From: Phycisphaerales bacterium
GTDB taxonomy: Bacteria; Planctomycetota; Phycisphaerae; Phycisphaerales; UBA1924
Reading direction: 5' to 3'
DNA length: 64,000 bases
Assembly (NCBI GenBank): GCA_016699835.1
Contig: CP064987.1
Span: forward strand, 1,984,001 to 2,048,000
The position numbers and the translations under genes were made by a program. The number at the start of each line of letters is the position of its first letter. Position 1 is the first letter of the stretch. Positions 51,630 to 60,414 of the stretch are shown here, one piece after another. Below the pieces are notes generated by a model, which had not been told where the DNA came from, searched no databases, and saw only the letters and a list, made by a program, of their open reading frames with translations.

Positions 51630-53740
51630 GCCAGGCGGCGACGGTGTCGATCGGTGGAGCACGATCGCCGGAGTCGCACTCGCCGCGGCGCGTGGCGCTC
51701 GTGGGTAATCCCAACACGGGCAAGACCTCGGTCTTTAACCGTCTCACAGGTCTGCGCCACAAGACGAGCAACTTCCCCGGAACGACGCAGGAATGCCGCG
51801 TGGGATTCATGCTCGACACCAGGGGCGGCACGATCGAGGTGCTTGACCTGCCCGGCGTGTACTCGCTGGAGTTGGCGCAAGGAGAATCGGAGGTCTGCCG
51901 GGGGGCGCTCGCCGGGATGCTCGCGCCCGCGGGGGCGCCGGCCCGGGCGCCCGACGCGGTGATCGTCGTCATCGACGCGACGAACCTCGCGCGGAACCTG
52001 CTCCTCGCGGGTGAAGCGCTACGCCGGCGCCTGCCCACGCTGATTGTCGTGAACATGATCGACATCGCACGCAAGCGCGGCGTGCACATCGACGCGGGTG
52101 CTTTGGGCGAGGGACTTGGGTGCGAGGTGCTGCTTGTGAGCGCACGCACCGGGCAGGGAATCGACGACATCGCTGGCGCGCTCGAGCGAGCGGTGGTTCC
52201 CAACCGCACGCCGCCGGGGGATCAGGGCGAGATCGAGCGATGGGCGGAGGGCCTGGCGGCGAACGCGACAGCCCGCACCACCGAGACCGAGCAGGATCGC
52301 GCGGATCGACGCGCGAGGACCGACCGGATGGACCACGCCTTCACGCATCCGGTGCTGGGGGCATTGGCGTTTCTGGCGGTGATGGCCGGGCTGTTCTGGG
52401 GGATCTTCTCGCTCGCGACGTACCCGATGGCGTGGATCGAGTGGATCTTCGCCGAGTTGGGCGGGCTGGTGCAGCGCGTGCTCCCCGCGGGGATCCTCTC
52501 TGATTTTCTCTCGCAGGGTGTCGTCGTCGGGATCGGCGCGACGGTGGTCTTTCTGCCGCAGATCTGTCTGCTCTTCTTTGTGATCTCGCTTCTGGAGGAC
52601 ACGGGGTATCTGGCGCGGGCGGCGTTTGTGATGGATCGATTGCTCAGGCCGTTTGGGTTGCCCGGGCATAGTTTCGTGCCGCTGCTCTCGAGCCATGCGT
52701 GCGCTCTGCCGGGGATCATGGCGTGCCGGGCGATCCCGGATCGACGTGAACGGCTCGCGACGATTCTCGTGGCACCATTCATGACGTGCTCGGCGAGGAT
52801 CCCGGTCTACGCGCTGATGACGGGGATCCTGTTTCCCGGTTCACCAGGTCGACAGGCGGCGGCGTTCATCGGGTGTTATGCGCTGGGGATCGTGGCGGGC
52901 GTGCTGAGCGCGCTCGTGGCTCGGCGGACGATTCTGAAGGGGGCGAGCCGTCCGATGGCGCTCGAGTTGCCGGCGTATCGCTGGCCGAATCTCCGCTCGG
53001 CACTCATCACCAGTTACGACCGCGGGCGCTCGTTCATCGCGAACGCGGGGACGAACATCCTGCTCATCTGCATCGTGCTGTGGTGGCTCGGGGCGTTCCC
53101 GCATGTGAAGCCACCGGCGCGGGTCGAGGAACTCCGCGAGGTGGCGGCCCAGGTCGAGGCGGGATCGGTTGAGCCGAAGGTCGCCTTGGAGCGCGCTGGA
53201 GTCGAGAATAAGGTCGAGGTCGTAGGCACAGACGGGACACCTGGGCCACGAGATCGTGAAGACGCACGCGAGATTGATGGGCCTGCTGCGGCATCGATGA
53301 TCGTCGAGAGAGCCGACGAACTCGAGGCGATGGACGCGAAGTCCCGGTCGTTCATCGGGCGGCTGGGGCGACTGGCCGAGCCCGTTTTCAGGCCGATCGG
53401 CTACGACTGGCAACTCTCCATCGGCGTCCTCTCCAGTTTCGCCGCCCGCGAGGTCTTCGTCTCCACGATGGCGGTCGTCGTCACCGGGCACGACACGACG
53501 GACGACGAGAAGATCCTCTCGGCGGTCTCGCACGCGTCGCGGACCAACGGCACGCCGATCTTCACGAAGCCCGTGGCGTGGTCGATTCTTGTGTTCTATG
53601 TGCTCGCGATGCAGTGCCTGCCGACGCTGGCGCTCACGGCTCGCGAGGCCGGGGGTGTGCGGTGGGCGGTCCTCCAGTTCGCGTGGATGAGCCTGCTCGC
53701 CTATCTTGGCGCGTGGATCGCGTACACGATCGCGTCGTGA
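51626..53740 (+). CDS. feoB: Ferrous iron transporter FeoB
   Basis: 704 residues. The N-terminal G domain has G1 GNPNTGKT (27-34), G2 region NFPGTTQE, G3 DLPGVYSLE, and G4 VNMID. After a ~50-residue charged linker come the two Gate/core regions with about 10 TM segments: VFLPQICLLFFVISLLEDTGYLARAAF (split), LLSSHACALPGIMACRAIPD, and LVAPFMTCSARIPVYALM (the Cys of the second Gate). A ~70-residue soluble loop (about residues 490-565) precedes the last gate. It imports Fe(II) across the inner membrane with FeoA as partner. Overlaps feoA by ATGA. Confidence 0.95.
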   Translation: MSQAATVSIGGARSPESHSPRRVALVGNPNTGKTSVFNRLTGLRHKTSNFPGTTQECRVGFMLDTRGGTIEVLDLPGVYSLELAQGESEVCRGALAGMLAPAGAPARAPDAVIVVIDATNLARNLLLAGEALRRRLPTLIVVNMIDIARKRGVHIDAGALGEGLGCEVLLVSARTGQGIDDIAGALERAVVPNRTPPGDQGEIERWAEGLAANATARTTETEQDRADRRARTDRMDHAFTHPVLGALAFLAVMAGLFWGIFSLATYPMAWIEWIFAELGGLVQRVLPAGILSDFLSQGVVVGIGATVVFLPQICLLFFVISLLEDTGYLARAAFVMDRLLRPFGLPGHSFVPLLSSHACALPGIMACRAIPDRRERLATILVAPFMTCSARIPVYALMTGILFPGSPGRQAAAFIGCYALGIVAGVLSALVARRTILKGASRPMALELPAYRWPNLRSALITSYDRGRSFIANAGTNILLICIVLWWLGAFPHVKPPARVEELREVAAQVEAGSVEPKVALERAGVENKVEVVGTDGTPGPRDREDAREIDGPAAASMIVERADELEAMDAKSRSFIGRLGRLAEPVFRPIGYDWQLSIGVLSSFAAREVFVSTMAVVVTGHDTTDDEKILSAVSHASRTNGTPIFTKPVAWSILVFYVLAMQCLPTLALTAREAGGVRWAVLQFAWMSLLAYLGAWIAYTIAS

Positions 53741-53762
53741 TCACGACTCGGTGACGGAGTGA

Positions 53763-53927
53763 ATGGTGTTCCCAATCGGCGATTGGCAGTTCTGGGTGGT
53801 CTCGGCGGTCGCGCTCATCGCGGCGTGGCTGGTGCTGCGCAAGGTGATCCCCACGCCGGAGAAGAAGCGGCGGGCGCGCGAGCGAAAGGCCTCGCTGACA
53901 GTCGAGGGAAGGACGCCGGAGAAATAG
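53763..53927 (+). CDS. 54-residue single-TM protein downstream of feoB
   Basis: ATG 53763 to TAG 53927. The N-terminal half is one TM helix (FWVVSAVALIAAWLVLRKVI); the rest is a basic tail (KKRRARERK) ending in EK. It starts 22 nt after the feoB stop, close enough for one operon. The position and layout match the small FeoB-associated membrane proteins found after feoB in many bacteria, but the cysteine cluster of that family is missing; in this operon the cysteines are in FeoA instead. Function is unknown. Confidence 0.6.
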   Translation: MVFPIGDWQFWVVSAVALIAAWLVLRKVIPTPEKKRRARERKASLTVEGRTPEK

Positions 53928-53946
53928 GCTCTCGTGCGATTGTTGT

Positions 53947-55179
53947 TCAGAGTTTCTTGAGTGCCGCGACGAGTGCGTCGATGTGGGCCTCGGTATGGGC
54001 GGCGGAGATCTGGACGCGGAGTCGCGCGTGCCCCTCGGTGACGACGGGGTAGCCGAAGCCGATGACGTAGATGCCAAGATCGAGGAGGCGTTTACTCATC
54101 GCGATCGCCTTCGCGGTGTCGTGGACGATAATGGGACAGATCGCGGTGGGGGACTCGAGCACGTCGAAGCCCGCGGCCTTGATCGATTTCCGCGCGTACG
54201 CGACGTTCGAGTGGAGCCGCGCGACGCGCTGCGGCTCGTTCATCAGGATCTCGATGGCACGGTTCGCGCCTGCCGCCACGCCCACAGGAAGCGCGTTGGA
54301 GAAGAGCGTGGGTCTGCCGCGCTGGATGAGAAGATCGATTGCATCTTTAGTTCCCGCGACGAAACCACCCGCGGCCCCGCCGAGCGCCTTGCCCAGCGTG
54401 CCCGTGAAGAGATCGATGGTGCCTTTGCCACTCGCGGCGGTGAGCATGTTGAAGTGCTCGTGCGTGCCGCGCCCGGTCGTGCCCATCACGCCGTGCCCGT
54501 GGGAGTCGTCGACGACGAGCATCGCTCCGAACTCGTCGCAGAGGCGGCGCATCGTGGGAAGGTCGGCGATGCTCCCTTCCATGCTGAAGACGCCATCGGT
54601 GACGACCCAGTTCTGCCCGGTGACGTCGGGGTTGGCCTTGGCTTTGGTGAGCGCCTCGTGGAGCGAGCCGGGGCCTTCGAGGGTGTTGTTCTTGTAGATG
54701 GCCTTGTGCAGGCCCTTCTTGATGGTGGTGGCGAGGCGGACCGAGTCGATGATGCTCGCGTGGTTGAGTTCATCGCTGATGATGATGTCGCCCGGCTCGC
54801 AGAGCGTGGGGAAGACGGCCTCGTTGGCGGTCCAGCACGAGACGAAGGTGTAACTCGCCTCGGTGCCCATGTACGCCGCGATGGTCTTTTCGAGCGTATG
54901 GTGGGGCGAGAATGTGCCGCAGATAAAGCGGACGCTGGCCGTGCCCGCGCCGAAATCGCGCGTGGCCTTGAGGGTGGCCTCGACAACCTCGGGGTGGTTG
55001 GCCAGCCCGAGGTAGTTGTTGGAGCAGAAGCAGAGGACATCCTTGGTGGTGCCATCGGGGCGGCGGAGGCGGACGCTGGCATCCATCGGGCCATCGATGG
55101 TCTGGAGGACTTTGTATTGCCCGGAGTCCTTGAGGCCGGTGAGGATGGAGCGGGCGCGGGCGTCGAAGGTGGTGGGCAT
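53947..55179 (-). CDS. kbl: Glycine C-acetyltransferase (2-amino-3-ketobutyrate CoA ligase)
   Basis: 410 residues, an alpha-oxoamine synthase of PLP fold type I. PLP lysine is Lys264 in FTGTLGKALGGAAGG; other motifs: FCSNNYLGLANHP, GTASVRFICGTFSPHHTLE, DELNHASIIDSVRL, DGVFSMEGSIADLP and VDDSHGHGVMG. These match Kbl more closely than KAS III-type relatives such as BioF or ALAS, though family members can be confused. It would cleave 2-amino-3-ketobutyrate with CoA to glycine and acetyl-CoA. Start ATG 55179 with AGGAAC ~8 nt upstream, preferred over the frame from 55248. No tdh partner is seen here. Confidence 0.9.
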   Translation of the reverse strand: MPTTFDARARSILTGLKDSGQYKVLQTIDGPMDASVRLRRPDGTTKDVLCFCSNNYLGLANHPEVVEATLKATRDFGAGTASVRFICGTFSPHHTLEKTIAAYMGTEASYTFVSCWTANEAVFPTLCEPGDIIISDELNHASIIDSVRLATTIKKGLHKAIYKNNTLEGPGSLHEALTKAKANPDVTGQNWVVTDGVFSMEGSIADLPTMRRLCDEFGAMLVVDDSHGHGVMGTTGRGTHEHFNMLTAASGKGTIDLFTGTLGKALGGAAGGFVAGTKDAIDLLIQRGRPTLFSNALPVGVAAGANRAIEILMNEPQRVARLHSNVAYARKSIKAAGFDVLESPTAICPIIVHDTAKAIAMSKRLLDLGIYVIGFGYPVVTEGHARLRVQISAAHTEAHIDALVAALKKL

Positions 55180-55205
55180 GTTGTCGTTCCTGGTCGTGAT
55201 CGCAG

Positions 55206-55245
55206 AAAAAGAAAACGGCACGGGACGTGTGGCGTCGCGTGCCGT
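55206..55245 (-). terminator. Rho-independent terminator after the PEP-CTERM gene (minus strand)
   Basis: Read on the minus strand, ACGGCACG (55245-55238) pairs with CGTGCCGT (55222-55215), then TTTTCTTTTT follows. It lies 48 nt beyond the stop of the PEP-CTERM gene. It leaves only about 26 nt to the kbl start, so kbl must start transcription within or beyond this element or rely on read-through. Confidence 0.85.
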
Positions 55246-55292
55246 CATGGTATTTGAGTTGTCGAGTTGAGGCCGCGAATGTCGGCAGCGGT

Positions 55293-56030
55293 TTAGCGCC
55301 GACGCCGGCGGGCGATGAGGAGTCCGCCGCCCGCGACAAGGGCGATAGCGCCGGGGGCCGGGACGGGCGTGAAGTCCACGATGAGTTTGGGGATTCGATC
55401 GGGGATGGAGGTCTCGCGGCTACCCAACCTCTTGCCTGTTCGGCCCGCGGTCTCGCTGGTCGCTTTGATGAGCAGGCCGAAGTTCATCTCCGGGTCGTTG
55501 ATCCAGGCCTGGGCATCGGCGATGAGGCCGGCGCCGGTCCACTCATAGAACCCGAGATCCTGGATGTTGACGCTGGCGCTGGCGGTGCTGACGAAGTCGC
55601 CGCCGGGGGTGGTCCACAGTTCGGTGTCGTAGAAGCGGTGGATCCACGTCGCGTCGCCGGTGGTGGAGGCCGCGCCCCCGCCGCTGAGCCCGCTGTTGCT
55701 GGTTCCTTCGCCCCAGGAGGACGTGACGCGGTGGACGCCGAACACTGCGGCGACGCCACTCGACTGCTCGCAGTTCATGCGGAGCGTGACGCTGTTGATG
55801 GTGGAGCCTGCGGGAATGGAGGACAGGTCGAAGCGGACCAGGGCTCGGCGTTTCTCGCCGGAGTTGGTGACGCCAGCGAAGACGCCGCCGCCAAGGGCGC
55901 TGCTGAGCGACCCTGCGGAATCCTCAAAGAGTGTGTTGTCCAGCACTGAAGTGAACGAGACGACATCGGCCGAGGCCATACCCGCGAGCGAGGCGACGGC
56001 GACGGCACTGAGCCAGGGACGGATCGACAT
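55293..56030 (-). CDS. DNRLRE-type secreted protein with PEP-CTERM sorting signal
   Basis: 245 residues. A signal peptide (MSIRPWLSAVAVASLAGMASA) is followed by a beta-sandwich with SFTSVLDNTLFEDSAGSLSS and RALVRFDLSSIPAGSTINSV, the DNRLRE pattern, then a final tail PAPGAIALVAGGGLLIARRRRR (PEP-CTERM-like: a Pro-x-Pro motif, one TM helix and an Arg run). Such tails are cut by exosortase and direct surface or EPS association. No exosortase gene is in the window. ATG 56030 with GAGAGGTGG ~9 nt upstream; the longer frame from 56093 is rejected. The Arg run at the end is the clearest phylum clue in the window. Confidence 0.85.
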   Translation of the reverse strand: MSIRPWLSAVAVASLAGMASADVVSFTSVLDNTLFEDSAGSLSSALGGGVFAGVTNSGEKRRALVRFDLSSIPAGSTINSVTLRMNCEQSSGVAAVFGVHRVTSSWGEGTSNSGLSGGGAASTTGDATWIHRFYDTELWTTPGGDFVSTASASVNIQDLGFYEWTGAGLIADAQAWINDPEMNFGLLIKATSETAGRTGKRLGSRETSIPDRIPKLIVDFTPVPAPGAIALVAGGGLLIARRRRR

Positions 56031-56247
56031 GAAAAACCACCTCTCTACGACTAGCCCACGAGCATCCACGACGAATGCTTGAACAAACACCAAACGCCAG
56101 CGAGGCGTGTCCTGCTATGAGTGATGTACACCAGAATTGGCAAAGTGCCAGTCGGTGCGGACAAAAAAACGCATTCGGGCACAAATTGTGGACGTGATCG
56201 GGCTGTGCGCGAACGAACGTCCGAGAACCAAAGGATATTGAGGGGTG

Positions 56248-57846
56248 TTAGAGGCGGTTGGCGGCGATGCTGGCGAGTTCGCTGCGTTCGCTCTTAGCGA
56301 GGGTGACGTGCCCGAAGAGGCGGACGCCACGCATTTTCTCGACGGCGTAGGCCAGGCCGTTACTGGAGGAGTCGAGGTAGGGGTTGTCGATCTGTCCGAT
56401 GTCGCCGGTGAGGACGAGTTTGGTCCCCTCGCCGACGCGGCTGGCGATGGTCTTGACCTCGTGGGGCGTCAGGTTCTGGGCCTCATCGACGATCATGAAC
56501 TGGTGGGGGATGGATCTCCCGCGGATGTAGGTGAGGGGCTCGAGGACGAGTTTGCCGTCGGCCATGAGTTTCTGGATGCGCTGCTCGGTGGAGTGGCTGT
56601 CGGGGTGCTGGACCTGGGCGCCTCGGGTAGAGAGGAGATAGCCGAGATTGTCGAAGATGGGCTGCATCCAGGCGGTGAGTTTCTCGTCCTTGTCGCCGGG
56701 GAGATAGCCGATGTCGCGCCCCATGGGCATGATGGGCCTCGCGACGAGGAGTTTCTCGTAGCGTTCCTCGCTGAAGACCTTGGCCATGCCTGCGGCGATG
56801 GCGAGGAGTGTCTTGCCCGTGCCCGCGGAGCCGAGGAGAGTGATCATGCGGACCTCGTCGTCGAGGAGGAGGTCCATGGCCATGGTCTGCTGGACGTTTC
56901 GCGCCATGATCCCGAAGACGGGCTTTCGCGGGCCGGTGACGGGGATGACGTGGTCGGTGTCGGCGAGGCGTCGGCCGAGGCCAGTGTGGTTCTCGTCGTC
57001 CTTGTCCTTGAAGACGATGAACTGGTTGGCGTGGAGTTCGCGCTCGTAGACCTGCCCGCGCTCGTCCTCGGTTTGGAGGAGCTCGCCCAGGCGATCGATG
57101 GCAAGGAGGCGATCGCGGTACAACTCGTCGATGATGTCGCCCTCGGACTCGACGCTCACGAACCCGGTGTAGAGGCGATCGGCGTCGACCTTCTGGTTGG
57201 TGAAGTCCTCGGTGTGGATGCCCAGGGAGTCGGCCTTGATGCGGGCGGAGAGGTCCTTGGTGACAAAGACGACGTGGGGGCGTGACTTGGCGAGGTGCCA
57301 GGCGACGGCGATGATGCGGTTGTCGGGAGAATCCTCATCGATCGCGTCCGGGCGGATGTGCTCGCTGACGTCGATGCGGACGGTTCCGGTGTGCCCGTTG
57401 ACGCCGGTTGAGGCGGCGGCGGTTGCGGAGGGCGAGGTGGAACCCCACTCGACACCCTCGGAGAGTTTGCCGAGGCCGCGCAAGCGATCGAGGTGGCGGA
57501 TGCACTCACGGGCGTTTCGGCCCAGGTCGTTCTCGAGGCGCTTGAGTTTGTCGAGCTCCTCGATGACAGTGAAGGGGATGACGACGTTGTGCTCTTTGAA
57601 GACAAAGAGCGCGTTGGGGTTGTGGAGCAGGACGTTGGTGTCGAGGACGAAGTCCTTGGTCTCGGTGGCGGGCTCCTGGGCCCGGACGCGCGCGAGCACG
57701 TCGGAGGATCGGGTGGCTGGCATCGGTTTCTTCGCGGGTTTCGCCGTGTCGCGGGTCTCCGTGGGGACAGAGCGTGCGTCGGGGGAGGGGGGGACGCTGC
57801 GGGCCGCGTGACTCATGGTTTTTTTCTTGGCCTTGTCTTTGGCCAC
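56248..57846 (-). CDS. PIN-domain PhoH-family ATPase (PhoH2-like)
   Basis: 532 residues. A Lys/Pro-rich N-terminus (~60) precedes a PIN nuclease domain (DFVLDTNVLLHNP, Asp69; acidic EELDKLK; DNRIIAVAWHLAK; FVTKDLSARIKA) and a PhoH ATPase (Walker A GSAGTGKT at 339-346, ARPIMPMGRDIGYLPGD, Walker B FMIVDEAQNLT, TGDIGQIDNPYLD). This is the toxin-antitoxin related PhoH2 layout, with RNA helicase and nuclease activity reported for the family. The gene is not next to an antitoxin gene. GTG 57846 is the start; ATG 57816 is an alternative. Confidence 0.9.
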   Translation of the reverse strand: MAKDKAKKKTMSHAARSVPPSPDARSVPTETRDTAKPAKKPMPATRSSDVLARVRAQEPATETKDFVLDTNVLLHNPNALFVFKEHNVVIPFTVIEELDKLKRLENDLGRNARECIRHLDRLRGLGKLSEGVEWGSTSPSATAAASTGVNGHTGTVRIDVSEHIRPDAIDEDSPDNRIIAVAWHLAKSRPHVVFVTKDLSARIKADSLGIHTEDFTNQKVDADRLYTGFVSVESEGDIIDELYRDRLLAIDRLGELLQTEDERGQVYERELHANQFIVFKDKDDENHTGLGRRLADTDHVIPVTGPRKPVFGIMARNVQQTMAMDLLLDDEVRMITLLGSAGTGKTLLAIAAGMAKVFSEERYEKLLVARPIMPMGRDIGYLPGDKDEKLTAWMQPIFDNLGYLLSTRGAQVQHPDSHSTEQRIQKLMADGKLVLEPLTYIRGRSIPHQFMIVDEAQNLTPHEVKTIASRVGEGTKLVLTGDIGQIDNPYLDSSSNGLAYAVEKMRGVRLFGHVTLAKSERSELASIAANRL

Positions 57847-58000
57847 CTTTGATCACTCTCGCCTGGCCGGTCCGTCGGCCGATCACGCCGCGCGCTGACA
57901 TCCCTGTGCGCGGGAGTCCATCAGGATATCGGGAAATCACGCGGGATGCATCCCTGTTTTCTGGAAGTTCGTGGGATTTCGACGTCGGATGTCGCGATCT

Positions 58001-58672
58001 TCATGGATTCTTGGCGGGGGCGTCGGGCGCGACAGTCGGCGAATGGACCTGGACCTCGGTTCCGTCGGTGGCATTCGGCGTTACCAGGCCGGGTATGGCT
58101 GAGGTGGATGCGGCCGGTTTCGGGTTATAGATGGCGGCAACGCCAAGGACCAAAGCGAGGATAATCGCGAGCGTGGTCTTGCCGACGGTCGCAAGGAGTC
58201 GCCCGATCGCGGCACCCTGGCCGGATTTCGCCGATTCGTTCCAGGCGCGCTTGGCCCATACGCGTTCGGCCAACACGGCTCCCGCGCCAGCGCCGATCGC
58301 GCCGCCGAGGATCGTCCCAATCGGAAAAAAGAAGAACGAGCCGACGATGGCCCCGGCGAGCGCCCCGACGAGCGAGCCGATCTGGCCCTTGCGGCTGCCG
58401 CCGGCTTTGGCAGCGCCGAGGGCGGAGGCCCCGAACTCGACGGCCTCGGCGGCGATCGCGATGATGAGCGCGACGACGATCGTCCAGAGGCTGAACATGT
58501 CGGGTTTCCACCACCAGCAGAGGAGCGCCACGAGAATATTGAGCCAGGTGCCGGGGAGCGTGAGCGCGGTGAGGGCGATGCCCACAATCCCTGCGAGGAT
58601 CACCAGACCCGGCGGGACGACGTCGAGCACATCGGAGAATGTCAGGGCGAGCGTGGTCATGAATAGCGTCAT
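58001..58672 (-). CDS. DUF456-family membrane protein
   Basis: 223 residues. Hydrophobic segments at ~15-60 and ~60-90 flank the DUF456 core: VILAGIVGIALTALTLPGTWL, then AAEAVEFGASALGAAKAGGSRKGQIGSLVGALAGAIVGSFF (split), with the Gly-rich glycine-zipper character typical of this family. One more TM segment (~163-180, LAIILALVLGVAAIY) precedes an Ala/Pro-rich tail. ATG 58672 lies 7-8 nt after AAAGGGG. It is 57 nt downstream of the following membrane protein gene and 154 nt upstream of phoH. Function unknown. Confidence 0.8.
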   Translation of the reverse strand: MTLFMTTLALTFSDVLDVVPPGLVILAGIVGIALTALTLPGTWLNILVALLCWWWKPDMFSLWTIVVALIIAIAAEAVEFGASALGAAKAGGSRKGQIGSLVGALAGAIVGSFFFFPIGTILGGAIGAGAGAVLAERVWAKRAWNESAKSGQGAAIGRLLATVGKTTLAIILALVLGVAAIYNPKPAASTSAIPGLVTPNATDGTEVQVHSPTVAPDAPAKNP

Positions 58673-58729
58673 GGACGCGCCCCTTTCTCTTCCCACGCGT
58701 GATGGCCGTGCGATGCGCGACGGGGCCGC

Positions 58730-59572
58730 TCAGGCTTCTTTGGATTCTTCGATTGCCGATTCCGGTGTCGCGGAGTCCTCGGGAGTGGCTTCGGCGGCAT
58801 CTGCCTGCGGGAATCGCGTCTTCTCCATCTCCAAAACCCACGATTCGAGCGGGTCGTAGCGGTAGAGGTCGAGACGAACGATTTTGCCCGAGAGCCGATC
58901 GTGCCCTTCTCGGACGCGGAGGTCGATGAGGAACTTGTCCCACTTGCGCTTGTCGAACTCGTCGATGTCGGCGGGGGCAAGTGTGGCGCCCTCGGGGAGA
59001 TGGAGTTCCTGGGTCGTCGGGTTCCAGCGATAGGACTTCCCGGCCACGCGCATGATGAGGGCGGAGAGGTACAGCCCGACGCCCATGCCGACGGCGAAGA
59101 TGAGCCATTGGATGGGGATGTCCCACTTGGCGAGGGGGCTGTCTGGAGTCTTGATGGCGCTGAGGTCGCGGTAGCGCTCGGCGGGCGAGGAGATCTCGAC
59201 GCCGCGGAAGGAATCGGTGCGCGGGACGGTGGTGTTCTCGGCGTCGAGTTTACCGATGGTGTCGAGGGAATCGAGCCATTGGTAGAGTGCCTCGTCGCGT
59301 GAAGAGCGCGAGGGGTTCTGTTTGAGCGTCGCGAGTCGCGTCTTGGGGTCGTCGACGGAGATGTCGCGCGTGATGGAGCCTTTCTCCTGTTCGAAGGCCT
59401 TGTAGTACTGGAGTTCGAGGGCCTGGGCGGCGCGATTGCCACGCCCGGGATAGACGACGAGGGCGTCGTACAGCCCCCACAGCCCGAAGGCGAGGGCGAC
59501 GATGGCCATGATGGAGATCTTGGTGATCCAGGATCGGCCCAGGCGCGTGCGTTGGAGGTTGATGTCGCTCAT
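58730..59572 (-). CDS. Two-TM membrane protein of unknown function
   Basis: 280 residues. One TM helix near the N-terminus (~17-36, ISIMAIVALAFGLWGLYDAL), a soluble region of ~90 residues with charged helices, a second TM helix (~133-155, IPIQWLIFAVGMGVGLYLSAL) and a C-terminal region with YRWNPTTQELHLPEGATLAPADIDEF (split) and LYRYDPLESWVLEMEKTRFP. The last part is reminiscent of PH-like domains seen in membrane sensors but is not a firm match. Start ATG 59572 is chosen because upstream frame continues through the tRNA. No known family recognised. Confidence 0.7.
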   Translation of the reverse strand: MSDINLQRTRLGRSWITKISIMAIVALAFGLWGLYDALVVYPGRGNRAAQALELQYYKAFEQEKGSITRDISVDDPKTRLATLKQNPSRSSRDEALYQWLDSLDTIGKLDAENTTVPRTDSFRGVEISSPAERYRDLSAIKTPDSPLAKWDIPIQWLIFAVGMGVGLYLSALIMRVAGKSYRWNPTTQELHLPEGATLAPADIDEFDKRKWDKFLIDLRVREGHDRLSGKIVRLDLYRYDPLESWVLEMEKTRFPQADAAEATPEDSATPESAIEESKEA

Positions 59573-59693
59573 GATGGATCGTGTGCTCCGCGATTTGGGC
59601 GTGCGTGCACGCCGACGGGAGATTATCGGCACGTTGGGCGTGCGGGTTGGGCTCGATCCGGTGGGTTTGAGGGCGTTTCCGTCGCGAAGAGAC

Positions 59694-59921
59694 TCAGTCT
59701 TCGACACGTTGAAGGGCGGCCTGCCACCACCTGGCGGCCCAGGCGAGGCCGGAGTGCAGATCGGCAAGGAAGCCGAAGCCGCCGCGATCGACGCGCCGGA
59801 CGGGGATGCGTGGGAACTCGCGCTGCCCGGTGATGGCGCGAGTGAGCCACTCGGAGTGCTCGCGGCGGGCGATGCTGCCGGGGTCGTCGGCGAGGGAATC
59901 GGTGAGGCGGGACCAGAGCAT
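59694..59921 (-). CDS. Possible 75-residue protein
   Basis: A short open frame in the 392-nt gap between the tRNA-Leu and the two-TM protein gene. The putative product has four Trp residues and reads naturally as a helical protein (EHSEWLTRAITGQREF, GLAWAARWWQAALQR). There is no clear SD. It could be a real small protein or chance; apart from it, nothing else was seen in this gap. Confidence 0.4.
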   Translation of the reverse strand: MLWSRLTDSLADDPGSIARREHSEWLTRAITGQREFPRIPVRRVDRGGFGFLADLHSGLAWAARWWQAALQRVED

Positions 59922-59964
59922 GCGTGCCGAAGGGTACGTGCACGCGACCGGTGAGTCGTCGCAC

Positions 59965-60049
59965 TGGCCCCGGTGGGATTTGAACCCACACGCCCCTTTC
60001 GGGACTGCGGATTTTAAGTCCGCTGCGTCTGCCGTTCCGCCACGGGGCC
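59965..60049 (-). tRNA. tRNA-Leu (anticodon UAA)
   Basis: 85 nt on the minus strand. Acceptor arms GGCCCCG and CGGGGCC pair fully with discriminator A. The anticodon stem-loop is GCGGA-CUUAAAA-UCCGC giving anticodon UAA. A long class II variable arm with a GTCCC-GAAAG-GGGC-like stem, and the T arm GTGGG-TTCAAAT-CCCAC are present. CCA is not encoded. Confidence 0.95.
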
Positions 60050-60126
60050 TCGCGGTTCCACTGTACGGATCATTGCGATTCCGTGTGTTCAAGGAGTTGC
60101 GCCGGCAGGGCGTGATGTGGTCGTCA

Positions 60127-60414
60127 TCACGAATCGGAAGGGTGCCCATCTCGCGCATCAGACGGCGGGACGGGGTCGTAGCCGCCCTTGACAAAGGGGT
60201 GACAACGGGCGAGTCGGCGGAGGATGAGTCGCGTGCCGCGGATGGGGCCATGCGTGCGCAGCGCGTCGATCGCGTATTCCGAGCACGTCGGGACGTATCG
60301 GCACTGCCCGGCGAGGAGCGGCGAGAGCATCGCCTGATACACGCGGACGAGGAGCACCAGGAGGCCCGAGAGCGTTCGCGAGATCAGGCCGAGTGCAGGG
60401 CGCGCGTCGGTCAT
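60127..60414 (-). CDS. yidD: Membrane protein insertion efficiency factor YidD
   Basis: 95 residues. YidD hallmark: an amphipathic N-terminal helix (LLVLLVRVYQAMLSPLL), then the cysteine-rich core QCRYVPTCSEYAIDALRTHG and RLARCHPFVKGGYDPVP. It assists YidC-mediated membrane insertion. ATG 60414 overlaps the rnpA stop by ATGA, the usual rnpA-yidD coupling. No yidC gene follows within the window. Confidence 0.95.
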   Translation of the reverse strand: MTDARPALGLISRTLSGLLVLLVRVYQAMLSPLLAGQCRYVPTCSEYAIDALRTHGPIRGTRLILRRLARCHPFVKGGYDPVPPSDARDGHPSDS

